Made by a program: the position numbers and the translations under genes
Source of the DNA: CAWCKS01 sp963796195
GTDB lineage: Bacteria > Pseudomonadota > Alphaproteobacteria > Rhizobiales > Xanthobacteraceae
Length of the DNA stretch: 64,000 nt
Direction of reading: 5' to 3'
NCBI GenBank assembly: GCA_963796195.1
Contig: CAWCKS010000003.1
Location: forward strand, 310,001-374,000
Shown here: piece by piece, positions 36,763 to 45,427 of the stretch
Layout: the number at the start of each line of letters is the position of its first letter
Position numbering within the stretch: position 1 is the first letter of the stretch
Notes under the pieces: model-generated
Seen by the model: the letters and a program-made list of their open reading frames with translations, nothing else
Databases searched by the model: none
Told to the model about the DNA's origin: nothing

Positions 36763-37902
36763 ATGAAGTCACCGATCTGCGACATGCTGGATATCGAGTT
36801 CCCGCTGGTCGCCTTTAGCCACTGCCGCGACGTGGTCGCCGCGGTCAGCAAGGCCGGCGGTTTTGGCGTGTTCGGCGCCTCCCGCTATTCCCCCGAGACC
36901 ATCGAGCAGGAGCTGAAGTGGATCGACGATCATGTCGGTGGCAAACCCTACGGTATCGACGTGCTGATCCCCGAAAATCTCGCGACCGCGGGTGAGGCCA
37001 ACGTCACCTACAATAGTCTTGAAGCGCGGGTGCCGCCACAGCACCGAACCTACGCCAAGACGCTGCTAAAAAAACACGGCGTCGACTTCGACTATGTCCG
37101 CGCGCCGAACGACGAACCGCAGCCGTTCGATCGCGGCCGGGCGCTGGACATCCTGCGCGTCGCGTTTGCCCATCCGATCAAGCTGATCGTCAACGCACTT
37201 GGCGTGCCGCCGCCCGAGATGATCCGGATGGGACGTGAGCACGGCGTGCCGGTTGGCGCTCTCTGCGGGGCGAAGGAACATGCGCTCCGCCAGGTCGCGG
37301 CCGGCGTCGACGTCCTGGTCGTGCAGGGCACCGAAGCCGGTGGCCACTGCGGCGAGGTCTCCACCATGGTGCTGGTGCCGGAGGTAGTGCGTGCGGTGAA
37401 GAAGATTCGTGACGTGCCGGTGCTCGCCGCCGGCGGCATCATGAACGGCAGCCAGATGGCGGCGTGCATGGCGATGGGCGCCGCCGGCGTGTGGACGGGA
37501 TCGGTGTGGCTCGCAACCGTCGAGTCGGAGACGACGGAGATCTTCCGCGAAAAGATGATCGCGGCGTCGTCGCGCGATACGACCCGATCGCGCGGCCGCA
37601 CCGGCAAGCCGGCGCGGCAGCTGCGCTCGGTGTGGACGGATGCTTGGGACAAGGACAAAAGCCCAGATAGCCCCGGCGCTTTGCCGATGCCGCTGCAGAC
37701 GCTGGTCTCGACCGACGCCTTCCGCGCGATCGACAAGGCCGCTGCCGCAGGCAACCAGCGCGCAAGGGAGCTTGTGAGCTACTTCGTCGGGCAGGGCGTC
37801 GGCATGGTCGACAGCGTGAAGTCGGCCGGCGCCGTGGTGCAGGAGTTCAAGACAGAATTTTTGGAGGCCGTCGAGCACATGCAGGAACTGGTGGCGGAAT
37901 AA
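36763..37902 (+). CDS. nitronate monooxygenase family flavoprotein
   Basis: The 379-residue TIM-barrel FMN enzyme begins MKSPICDMLDIEFPLVAFSHCRDVVAAVSKAGGFGVFGA and has the phosphate-binding VVQGTEAGGHCGEVSTM (around 186-202) and PVLAAGGIMNGSQMAACMAMGAAGVWTGSVWL, characteristic of the nitronate monooxygenase / FabK-related family. Such enzymes oxidise nitronates, although some act on other substrates. An AAAGGGAGG ribosome binding site precedes the ATG. It is divergent from the Baeyer-Villiger gene and shares the palindromic region upstream. The gene is intact. Confidence 0.85.
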   Translation: MKSPICDMLDIEFPLVAFSHCRDVVAAVSKAGGFGVFGASRYSPETIEQELKWIDDHVGGKPYGIDVLIPENLATAGEANVTYNSLEARVPPQHRTYAKTLLKKHGVDFDYVRAPNDEPQPFDRGRALDILRVAFAHPIKLIVNALGVPPPEMIRMGREHGVPVGALCGAKEHALRQVAAGVDVLVVQGTEAGGHCGEVSTMVLVPEVVRAVKKIRDVPVLAAGGIMNGSQMAACMAMGAAGVWTGSVWLATVESETTEIFREKMIAASSRDTTRSRGRTGKPARQLRSVWTDAWDKDKSPDSPGALPMPLQTLVSTDAFRAIDKAAAAGNQRARELVSYFVGQGVGMVDSVKSAGAVVQEFKTEFLEAVEHMQELVAE

Positions 37903-38128
37903 TAATTCCCCGGAATTCGGCATGAGGCCGGAAACAGCTTGAATGAGGGGGCTCGCGCCGCCACATCAGGGCTCGCGCCATAAATTTATGCGGCGAAGAG
38001 TTCACATTGGATTTGCTATGGAGCACGCGATTTCTCCCACTGCCGGCAGCAATTCGCCGGCGGCAGGCGGCAGCGGTCGCAGACGCCGAATCCCAAACGC
38101 GCAGACATCCACGAGGCATGACCGTTTC

Positions 38129-39298
38129 ATGACAGCCCCCGATTTGCGATCCGACGGAACCTCCGACATCCACGACGACATCGTCTATCCGTCGGCGGTG
38201 CCTTTTGTCGGACTGCACCTGGCCTGTTTCACGGCGATCTGGACCGGTATCACCTGGCAGTCGCTGGCGATCTGCTTCGTGCTGTACTGGTTGCGCATCT
38301 TTTCGATCGGCGCGGGCTATCATCGCTATTTCTCGCACCGGTCGTTCTCGACCAGCCGTGCCTTTCAGCTCGTGCTGGCATTCCTCTCGCAATCCACCGC
38401 GCAGAAGAGCGTGCTGTGGTGGGCCGCCAAGCACCGGCATCACCATCTGCATTCCGACACGGTCAACGACGTCCACTCGCCACGGCATCTCGGCTTCTTC
38501 TACAGCCATGTCGGCTGGATCTTCGCGCGCCGGCACGACGCCACCGATCTCGCGAAGGTGAGCGACTTCGCGCGCTATCGCGAACTGCTGTGGTTGCACA
38601 GGTTTGAAATCGTGCCCGCGGTCTGCCTGGGGACCCTGTGCTTTCTGATCGGTGGATGGTCCGGCCTGGTGGTCGGGTTCTGCTGGAGCACTGTGCTGGT
38701 CTATCACGCTACGTTCTGCATCAATTCGCTGGCCCACGTTCGTGGCCGCAAGCGCTATGTGACCGGCGATGACTCCAGGAACAACTGGCTGCTGGCGCTG
38801 ATCACCATGGGCGAGGGCTGGCACAACAATCATCACGCCTTCCAGAGCAGCGTGCGGCAGGGGTTCAAGTGGTGGGAGTGGGATCCGACCTATTATATCC
38901 TGAAGCTGTTGTCCGTTGTCGGCGTGGTGTGGGACTTGAAGCGTCCGCCGCTGCAGGTTCTTCGCAACGAATACCGGTTGGGGATGCGGGTGATCGATCG
39001 CGCTGCGCTCGAACTCGCTTCGCATTTCAGCCTGGATGCGATCGTGTCCGCGGTGTTGCCTGACCAGCTGCCGCTGGAGCGTATGCGCGAAGCGCTCGCC
39101 GAGTCTCGGATCGGCGTGGTGGCAGGTCTCCTCAAGGCCCATCTGGTCGACCTGCCGAGCCGGGAAGACCTGTTGGTCAAGGCCCGGTCGCTGTTTGCCG
39201 CGACGCCGTCCTTCGAAGAGATTGTCGATCGCGCGCACGACCTGATCGTGCGGTCGGTCGCGGTGCGGCTGGCGGCCGCCGTACCGATCGCAAATTAA
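38129..39298 (+). CDS. acyl-CoA desaturase (fatty acid desaturase), with C-terminal extension
   Basis: The protein of about 389 residues has the three histidine boxes of membrane desaturases: HRYFSH (65-70), HRHHH (102-106) and HNNHH (232-236), with four transmembrane segments. These bind a di-iron centre that introduces a double bond, most like delta-9 acyl-CoA desaturases. An extension of about 120 residues after residue 265 (RPPLQVLRNEYRLG onward) has no recognised domain. The open frame begins at 37943, but the ATG at 38129 (MTAPDLRSDG) is preferred because the conserved region starts there; an ATG at 38018 is possible. Confidence 0.88.
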   Translation: MTAPDLRSDGTSDIHDDIVYPSAVPFVGLHLACFTAIWTGITWQSLAICFVLYWLRIFSIGAGYHRYFSHRSFSTSRAFQLVLAFLSQSTAQKSVLWWAAKHRHHHLHSDTVNDVHSPRHLGFFYSHVGWIFARRHDATDLAKVSDFARYRELLWLHRFEIVPAVCLGTLCFLIGGWSGLVVGFCWSTVLVYHATFCINSLAHVRGRKRYVTGDDSRNNWLLALITMGEGWHNNHHAFQSSVRQGFKWWEWDPTYYILKLLSVVGVVWDLKRPPLQVLRNEYRLGMRVIDRAALELASHFSLDAIVSAVLPDQLPLERMREALAESRIGVVAGLLKAHLVDLPSREDLLVKARSLFAATPSFEEIVDRAHDLIVRSVAVRLAAAVPIAN

Positions 39299-39350
39299 GG
39301 CGGCATGGACCCGCTTGCATCGCTCGGGGCGCACGTGCTGAATCAGTGGC

Positions 39351-40562
39351 ATGTCTTCGACGAAATCCGTGCCGGAACGCGAAGCCGAAACGGTGCCCCT
39401 TCGCCTCGCGTTAATCGTCATCGCGCAACTGTTCGGTACGTCGCTGTGGTTCTCCGCCAACAGCGCGGCCGATGATCTCGCGCGGGTGTGGCAGCTCAAC
39501 GCGGCCGACCTCGGTCATCTCACCATCGCGGTGCAGGGCGGGTTCATCACCGGCACCTTGATCTTCGCGTTCACCGGCCTGGCCGACCGCTTTGCCGCGA
39601 GCAAGATCTTTGCGGTGTGTGCGGTCGCTGGCGCGATCGCCAACGCGGTGATGGCGCTGTTTGCAGCGGGCATCAATGAAGCGCTGGTGTTGCGCTTCCT
39701 GACCGGCTTTGCGCTCGCCGGCGTCTATCCGCTTGGCATGAAGCTCGTGGTGAGCTGGGCGCCGGACAAGACCGGCGAGGCGCTGGGCTGGCTCGTCGGC
39801 ATGCTCACCCTTGGCACGGCGCTGCCGCATCTCGTGCGCGGGCTGGGCACTGCGTGGAGCTGGCAGAGCGTGGTGCTGTCCTCGTCGGGTCTCGCGCTGA
39901 TCGCGGCCGTAATGATCGCCTCGCTCGGCGACGGACCTCATCTTGCCGCGGCGAGGGCGCGCGGCATCCGGCTTGGCGAAGTGGTGCAGGCGTTTCGTGT
40001 CGCCGATTATCGTGGCGCGGCCTCGGGCTACTTCGGCCACATGTGGGAGCTTTACGCGTTCTGGACCGTGACGCCGCTATTGGTCGCGCCGCTGCTCGTG
40101 CGGGCGCAGGTCAATTTTCCCGGCGCGGTGTCGATCCTGTCCTTTGCGATCATCGCGGCGGGCATGTTCGGCTGTGTGATCGGCGGGCTGTTCAGCCGAA
40201 AATTTGGCAGCGCGCGGGTCGCGGCAGCGGCGCTCGCGACGTCGGCCCTGATGTGCGCGGTCTATCCGCTGGCGCAGGGATTGCCGTTTGCATTGCTGCT
40301 CGCGCTGCTGCTGGTCTGGGGCTTTGCCGTGGTGGCCAACTCCCCGCAATTCTCGGCGCTGTCGGCAAAAGCCTGCCCACCGCAAATGGTCGGCAGCGCG
40401 CTCGCAATCCAGAACTCGATCGGCTTCTTTATCACCCTGTTTGCGATCGAGCTTGCGACCAATCGCATCGGCTCGCTGGGCGCGGAGGTGGCGTGGCTGT
40501 TGCTGCCGGGACCGGTGATCGGCCTGTTCGCGATGCGGCGGCTGCTGGGGAAAAGCGGTTAG
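39351..40562 (+). CDS. MFS transporter
   Basis: The 403-residue inner-membrane protein has twelve predicted helices. The loop after helix 2 carries GLADRFAASK, a variant of the MFS motif A, and QLFGTSLWFSANSA is a hallmark of a subgroup related to sugar or drug carriers. No substrate is indicated, and the transporter could be either an importer or an exporter. It starts 52 bases after the desaturase and may be co-transcribed with it. The gene is intact. Confidence 0.85.
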   Translation: MSSTKSVPEREAETVPLRLALIVIAQLFGTSLWFSANSAADDLARVWQLNAADLGHLTIAVQGGFITGTLIFAFTGLADRFAASKIFAVCAVAGAIANAVMALFAAGINEALVLRFLTGFALAGVYPLGMKLVVSWAPDKTGEALGWLVGMLTLGTALPHLVRGLGTAWSWQSVVLSSSGLALIAAVMIASLGDGPHLAAARARGIRLGEVVQAFRVADYRGAASGYFGHMWELYAFWTVTPLLVAPLLVRAQVNFPGAVSILSFAIIAAGMFGCVIGGLFSRKFGSARVAAAALATSALMCAVYPLAQGLPFALLLALLLVWGFAVVANSPQFSALSAKACPPQMVGSALAIQNSIGFFITLFAIELATNRIGSLGAEVAWLLLPGPVIGLFAMRRLLGKSG

Positions 40563-40640
40563 CTGAGGGTCCGCCGTTGTGTATCGGTGAGCAGAGGTCT
40601 CACCGTCAGGTCGATTTGTCGGCCGCGTTTCGACGGCCGT

Positions 40641-41918
40641 TCATTCCCTGGCGTAACCGAACGTAACTTCCCGGTAGAATTGACCGAATTGCTGCAGCGT
40701 CATGGCGACTTCGGCATTGCCATCGTATTCGATGCCGGCTTTTGATGTTCCTGCCGTCTTGAAATTGCCCCATGGATTGCGGAGGACCACCCGATTGTTG
40801 GGTGGATCGCAGATCATCAGCGTCCACTCATGGCCGGACACCAGCGCGCCTTCATCGTTATCCGAGCAAAATGCAACGATCGGCTGGCCCTTGCCGAGTG
40901 CTTGCTCGATCTTGCCACCGATGTTTGCTGAGGATGCTAGATCCTTTGCGGCGGCCTTTCCGGTCAAGAGATGCAGCGCATATTGAGCGGGCGTCGGCCG
41001 CGAACCGTCGGCCGCGCCCGACGCGTTCGGTGGAGGATGAGACCCGTGTGCGAAGTTCGGGTCTGAGATAATCATCGCGGCTTCCAGCACGTTGGCCCAT
41101 GTCGCGCTATCGCGAACGCGCGTGTTGGTCAGGTCGTCCTGCGTGACCTTGATCGGGCGTTGTGGCTCACCTGGGAACGTGACCGTGTAGCTGCCGTCGG
41201 CATTCAGCGCGATCGCCTGAGAGATCGCCAGACGTCCCCTCGGGGTGGTCGCCACCGCGGCCGCCGACGCTTCGAAAACGCAATCGCCATACTTGCCCTG
41301 GTCGATTCCCCCCGCGCCCGCCAGGCCTGAGCTGGCAATCATTTGCGGCGAAAACGGATAGTGGCTCGGCGGATTGGTCGCGCTGGCGGGCTGTGATGCG
41401 GTCGGCACATTCGACCAGGTCGCGCCGTCAAACGAGGTATAAGAGAGCGCTCCGCCGCCTGCGACCCGCCACATTGCGTACAGCCTGCCCTTGAATACCG
41501 AAAGCGTCGGACCGCTGTCGCTCGCTGCAGTCGGGATTTCCGCCTGCGCCGACCATTCGGTGCCATCGAAGGCGGCATACCAGAGACGCTGGTCGGTATT
41601 CCTTCCCTTCCACGCGGCGTACAGCCTGTTCTGGAACGCTGCGAGCGATGGGCTTGTGCTCGATGCCACCCTTGGAATCCGCGCGGGCGCGGACCAGGTC
41701 ACGCCTTCGAATGACGAATAAACCAGCCCGCCATCGGCATCTCGCCACGCGGCGTAGAGCTTGCTTTTGAACTCGGCGGTCGCGGCGCCGGAAGGGCTTG
41801 TTGCCTCGGCGGTCTGTGCGTGTGCACTGCGGGTTGCTGCTTCCAGCACACCGGCGGCAAGGCTTGCGCCGACAGCACCGAGCACATCACGGCGCAGGAT
41901 CGCAACGGTGGAATTCAT
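40641..41918 (-). CDS. exported calpain-like (family C2) cysteine protease with three lectin/propeller-like repeats
   Basis: The 425-residue protein begins with a Tat-like signal (LRRDVLGAVGASLAAG; cleavage likely AHA-Q at 34/35). Residues 50-172 hold three related repeats with the pattern KLYAAWR-x-GGLVYSSFEGVTWS; they recall PLL-type lectin or sialidase-like propeller units. Residues 195-425 carry the calpain catalytic set: DQGKYGDCVFEA with Q207 and C213, SGHEWTLMICD with H363, and VVLRNPWG with N381. This spacing and the NPWG motif match papain-fold family C2. Calcium-binding domains of animal calpains are absent. A TGAGGAA ribosome binding site precedes the ATG at 41918; a longer frame from 41954 lacks support. 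The target is unknown. Confidence 0.8.
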   Translation of the reverse strand: MNSTVAILRRDVLGAVGASLAAGVLEAATRSAHAQTAEATSPSGAATAEFKSKLYAAWRDADGGLVYSSFEGVTWSAPARIPRVASSTSPSLAAFQNRLYAAWKGRNTDQRLWYAAFDGTEWSAQAEIPTAASDSGPTLSVFKGRLYAMWRVAGGGALSYTSFDGATWSNVPTASQPASATNPPSHYPFSPQMIASSGLAGAGGIDQGKYGDCVFEASAAAVATTPRGRLAISQAIALNADGSYTVTFPGEPQRPIKVTQDDLTNTRVRDSATWANVLEAAMIISDPNFAHGSHPPPNASGAADGSRPTPAQYALHLLTGKAAAKDLASSANIGGKIEQALGKGQPIVAFCSDNDEGALVSGHEWTLMICDPPNNRVVLRNPWGNFKTAGTSKAGIEYDGNAEVAMTLQQFGQFYREVTFGYARE

Positions 41919-42036
41919 GCATTTCCTCACAGACCGACCGTGTGGCGTCGACAATTTTGAGAATATGCCGGTCTGTTACGGCGCACCAGAGATCACAACG
42001 AGCGAGCGACACCGCTGTGCGTCCGATAATCAGGCC

Positions 42037-43212
42037 CTAGCTCACTACCGCTGCGTCGTGCTGGTATAGCCAGCCGATATTGGCAAGCGAGCGGTCGCCG
42101 CTGGTGGCCATCTGCACATCGCGCGCTTGTTGCTCGGGCCCGTCGGGCAAATGGAAGCGCGTGCGGTTTGCGGCACTGACTTCCTGCAGTCGCGTGGCGC
42201 GCGGCTTACGCAATGTCTCGTAGCGATTCAGAGCGCCCGGCACATCATCGGACATTGCCTTGAGCAGCGACGCCAGCGCTGCACCGTCCTCAATCGACTG
42301 CGCGGCGCCTTGCGCCATCATCGGCAGCATGGGATGGCAGGCGTCGCCCAACAGGGTGACGCGACCTTCCGTCCAGTGCGGCAACTCGGCGCGATCGTGG
42401 AGCGCCCAAATGAAGGTTTCGGGGAAAGCTGCGATAAGGCCGCGCACGATCGGGTGCCAGCCTTCGTAGCGCCTGAGCACGTCGGCGACCTCGCCGCGAT
42501 CGGTCCACGACTCGGCCGTCCAGTTGCCGTGCTCCACGCAGCAGACGACGTTCATGAATCGGCCGCCTGAAACCCAGTAGTGCACGCAATGTCCGCCCGG
42601 TCCCATCCAGTTGTGCGAGGCCACCTCGATGTCGAGATGAGCGATGCGTTCGGCCGGCACCATTCCGCGCCACACGACGCAGCCGGTGAAGCGCGGCTTC
42701 TCGGGTCCGAACACGACACTGCGCACACGACTGTGAATGCCGTCGGCGCCGATCAGGAGATCAGCCTCGGTGGATGCGCCGTTCTCGAAGCGCGCGGTGA
42801 CGCGCTCGCCGCGTTGCTCCAGGCCGAGCAGCTTGTGGCCGACATGCAGCCGCTCCGGCGGCACCGCGGCGGCCAAAAGGTTGGCGAGGTCGGCGCGGTG
42901 GAAATGATAGTAGGGCGCGCCGAATTGCGCCTCGACCTCCGGCCCGAGCGGCGCCCGCTGCAAGGTCTTGCCGTCATCCCAGCGGCGCTGGTGCACTGCA
43001 CGGGGGCGCACACCGACGGCGTCCATCGCTTCCTTCAGCCCAAGCCGATGCAACAACCGTGACGCGTTGGGGCTGATCTGCAGGCCGGCGCCGATTTCCG
43101 TGATGCGCGGCGCCTGCTCATAGACATGGACATCAAGCCCGGCCTTCAAAAGCTGCAGCGCAGCGGAAAGGCCGCCGATGCCGCCGCCGATCACCGCGAC
43201 CTCAAGACTCAT
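42037..43212 (-). CDS. FAD-dependent monooxygenase (salicylate/3-hydroxybenzoate hydroxylase-like)
   Basis: The 391-residue flavoprotein has VAVIGGGIGGLSAALQLLKAGL (residues 5-26), LLIGADGIHSRVR, the GD motif TLLGDACHPMLPMMAQGAAQSIEDG, and GIEVASHNWMGPGGHCVHYWVSGG-like substrate-face elements typical of single-component aromatic hydroxylases such as salicylate 1-monooxygenase. It would hydroxylate an aromatic acid with NAD(P)H and O2. It is divergent from the HpcH-type aldolase. The substrate cannot be set from sequence. The gene is intact. Confidence 0.88.
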   Translation of the reverse strand: MSLEVAVIGGGIGGLSAALQLLKAGLDVHVYEQAPRITEIGAGLQISPNASRLLHRLGLKEAMDAVGVRPRAVHQRRWDDGKTLQRAPLGPEVEAQFGAPYYHFHRADLANLLAAAVPPERLHVGHKLLGLEQRGERVTARFENGASTEADLLIGADGIHSRVRSVVFGPEKPRFTGCVVWRGMVPAERIAHLDIEVASHNWMGPGGHCVHYWVSGGRFMNVVCCVEHGNWTAESWTDRGEVADVLRRYEGWHPIVRGLIAAFPETFIWALHDRAELPHWTEGRVTLLGDACHPMLPMMAQGAAQSIEDGAALASLLKAMSDDVPGALNRYETLRKPRATRLQEVSAANRTRFHLPDGPEQQARDVQMATSGDRSLANIGWLYQHDAAVVS

Positions 43213-43320
43213 GCCAGGCTCCGGTCGTTTGCCATCGGATTATCTGCTCCTGTCGCGCGGGCGGCCCGACGCCATGATAGCCTGCCTTCGTCATGGGCGG
43301 AAACTGCCGGAGTGGACCTC

Positions 43321-44283
43321 ATGGGCAAGCGGATCAGTCGCTGCGTCGAACTCCTGGAGCAGGATCAGGCGATCTACTACGACGGCCCGCACAGCGGCCA
43401 CGTGCTGACCCATGCGCAGGGGCGCATCGATGCCGCGACCTGGGCTGACTACATGAATGTCGGCATGGAGCACGGCTCGTTCGATATGGCGGGCCTTGCC
43501 GAGTACATGCAGGGCATGGTCGATGCCGGGCCGACCCGGTCGGGACACCGCACGCCGACCGTGATCGTCGAGGCGCCGGTGAATGGCATCGACGCCGGGC
43601 ATGTGCGCTACAACGCCTGGCAATTCCGCCAGATTCTCGGTCGTGGGGTGCATGGCATCCTGCTGTGCCAGGCGGAGACCGCCGACGCGGTGCGGGCGTT
43701 CGTCGAATCCTGCCGCTATCCGCACAACACGGTTGGTGTTGACCCTGCGATCCCGTCGCCGGTTGCACGGATGGAGGGAGCGATCCGCGCGAGGGATGGC
43801 GGCACAAACTCTGCCGGGCGCAGCCTGCTTGGCGTTGGCACGCGAGGACGCGGATCGGAAAGCACCGCGGCGCCGGTCTGGGGGCTGTCGACCGAAGACT
43901 ACATGGAGCGGTGTGATCCCTGGCCGCTCAACCCGAAGGGCGAGCTGTTGCTGGGCGTGAAGCTCGAAAGCCCCGAAGGTGTTGCCAATTGCGAGGACAT
44001 TGTCGCCGTGCCCGGGCTCGCATTCGCCGAGATCGGCCCGGGCGACCTGAGCCTTTCGCTCGGTTACCGCACCATGCCACGCGAGCCGTGGCCGCCGGAG
44101 ATGCAGAAGGCGCGGGACCGCATTCTCAGAGCCTGCCGCAAGAACGGGGTTGCGTTCCTGCAGCTCTGTACGCCAGACAACATCGTCGCCCGGATCGACG
44201 AGGGTGTGCGTGTGGTCGCGGGGCATAGCGAGGCCGCCGCGATCAGGGGCCGGGCCCACCAGAAGCGGACGTTGCCGGTCTAG
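43321..44283 (+). CDS. HpcH/HpaI aldolase (citrate lyase beta-like) family protein
   Basis: The 320-residue TIM-barrel protein shows VIVEAPVNGIDAG, HGILLCQAETADAVRAFVESCRYP, LLLGVKLESPEGVANCEDI with the acidic metal ligands, and AEIGPGDLSLSLGYR, the conserved end of the HpcH/HpaI class. Members cleave 2-keto-4-hydroxy acids, for example in aromatic catabolism, which fits the neighbouring hydroxylase. The ATG at 43321 with a GGAG-type ribosome binding site is preferred over an upstream in-frame extension. The gene is intact. Confidence 0.85.
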   Translation: MGKRISRCVELLEQDQAIYYDGPHSGHVLTHAQGRIDAATWADYMNVGMEHGSFDMAGLAEYMQGMVDAGPTRSGHRTPTVIVEAPVNGIDAGHVRYNAWQFRQILGRGVHGILLCQAETADAVRAFVESCRYPHNTVGVDPAIPSPVARMEGAIRARDGGTNSAGRSLLGVGTRGRGSESTAAPVWGLSTEDYMERCDPWPLNPKGELLLGVKLESPEGVANCEDIVAVPGLAFAEIGPGDLSLSLGYRTMPREPWPPEMQKARDRILRACRKNGVAFLQLCTPDNIVARIDEGVRVVAGHSEAAAIRGRAHQKRTLPV

Positions 44284-44361
44284 CCGGCCACTCTATAGTG
44301 GCGACGTCCGAACCTGCGGAAACTCAAAAAACAACTCCAACCAAAGAAGGCCGCCTGTCCG

Positions 44362-45414
44362 ATGAAAACCCAAGCCGCTATCCAAACCGAGATTGGTGGA
44401 AAGCTCCTGCTCGAAGAGATCGAGCTTCCCGATCCCGCGCCCGACCAGGTTACGGTCAAGCTTTACTCCAGCGGCGTGTGCCATTCGCAGTTGCACCAGA
44501 TGCACAATCACGGCCTCGGCCGGCCGTTGCTGCTTGGTCATGAAGGTACCGGCGTTGTCACCCGCATCGGCCGGGACGTGACGCATCTGAAGGAAGGCGA
44601 CCAGTGCATCGTCACCTGGGTGCCGCGGACGCCCCAGCGTGGGCCGACCGCGCGGCAGATGACCGGCGCCACTTTCAAGGGGCAGGCGGCGCACGGCAAT
44701 GTCTTCACCTGGGCGCGCGACGTGCAGACGAGCAAGGAACTGGTCGTGCCGATCCCGAAGGAACATCCGCGCGACGTGAGCTGCATCGTCGGTTGTGCAG
44801 TGCTGACCGGCGCCGGCGCCGTGCTGCACACCGCGCAGGTCAGGCCGGGCCAGTCGGTCGCCGTGTTCGGCGTCGGCGGTGTCGGCCTGTCGGCAATCAA
44901 GGCCGCAGCGCTCCTCGAGGCCTATCCGATCATCGCCGTCGACCTCGATGACAAGAAGCTCGAATTCGCACGGTCGTTTGGCGCGACGCATACGGTCAAT
45001 GCCTCTCGCAATATCGATCCCGTGGAAGCGATCCACGACCTGACCCGAGGCGGCGTCGACTACGCGTTCGATGCGATCGGCAGGCAGGTTACGATCGAGC
45101 AAATCCTGCGCGCGGTGCGGCCCGGCGGCGTCGGCGCCGACAACTTTGGCGGCACCGCCGTTCTGGTTGGCATTCCGCAGGAGAAAGTGACCCTCGACCC
45201 CGGGCTGTTCGTCTACGGCCAGCGCCAATACCGAGGCAGCCTCGGCGCCAGCTTCCCGGACCACGACTTCCCGATGTACCTGCGCTGGCACCAGGAAGGG
45301 AAATTCCCGCTCGATAAGCTGATCACGCGCCGCTACTCGCTGGAGCAGATTAACGAGGCCTGCCACGACCTGCACCACGGCGAAATTCTGGGCCGCGCGA
45401 TCCTGGAGTACTGA
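44362..45414 (+). CDS. zinc-type alcohol dehydrogenase
   Basis: The 350-residue MDR-fold enzyme has YSSGVCHSQLH and LLGHEGTGVV (catalytic zinc ligands), the NAD site VFGVGGVGLSAIKAA, and DLDDKKLEFARSFGATHTVNA. A structural-zinc cysteine cluster typical of class I enzymes is not visible; the corresponding segment PRTPQRGPTARQM has no cysteines. It would interconvert an alcohol and an aldehyde with NAD(P). It lies between the aldolase and kynureninase genes on the same strand. The gene is intact. Confidence 0.87.
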   Translation: MKTQAAIQTEIGGKLLLEEIELPDPAPDQVTVKLYSSGVCHSQLHQMHNHGLGRPLLLGHEGTGVVTRIGRDVTHLKEGDQCIVTWVPRTPQRGPTARQMTGATFKGQAAHGNVFTWARDVQTSKELVVPIPKEHPRDVSCIVGCAVLTGAGAVLHTAQVRPGQSVAVFGVGGVGLSAIKAAALLEAYPIIAVDLDDKKLEFARSFGATHTVNASRNIDPVEAIHDLTRGGVDYAFDAIGRQVTIEQILRAVRPGGVGADNFGGTAVLVGIPQEKVTLDPGLFVYGQRQYRGSLGASFPDHDFPMYLRWHQEGKFPLDKLITRRYSLEQINEACHDLHHGEILGRAILEY

Positions 45415-45427
45415 TGGCCGACGGGAG

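Noticed and set aside
37847..39499. 550-residue antisense frame across the desaturase
   Set aside because: It crosses three genes, shows no domain, and is opposite the histidine-box protein.
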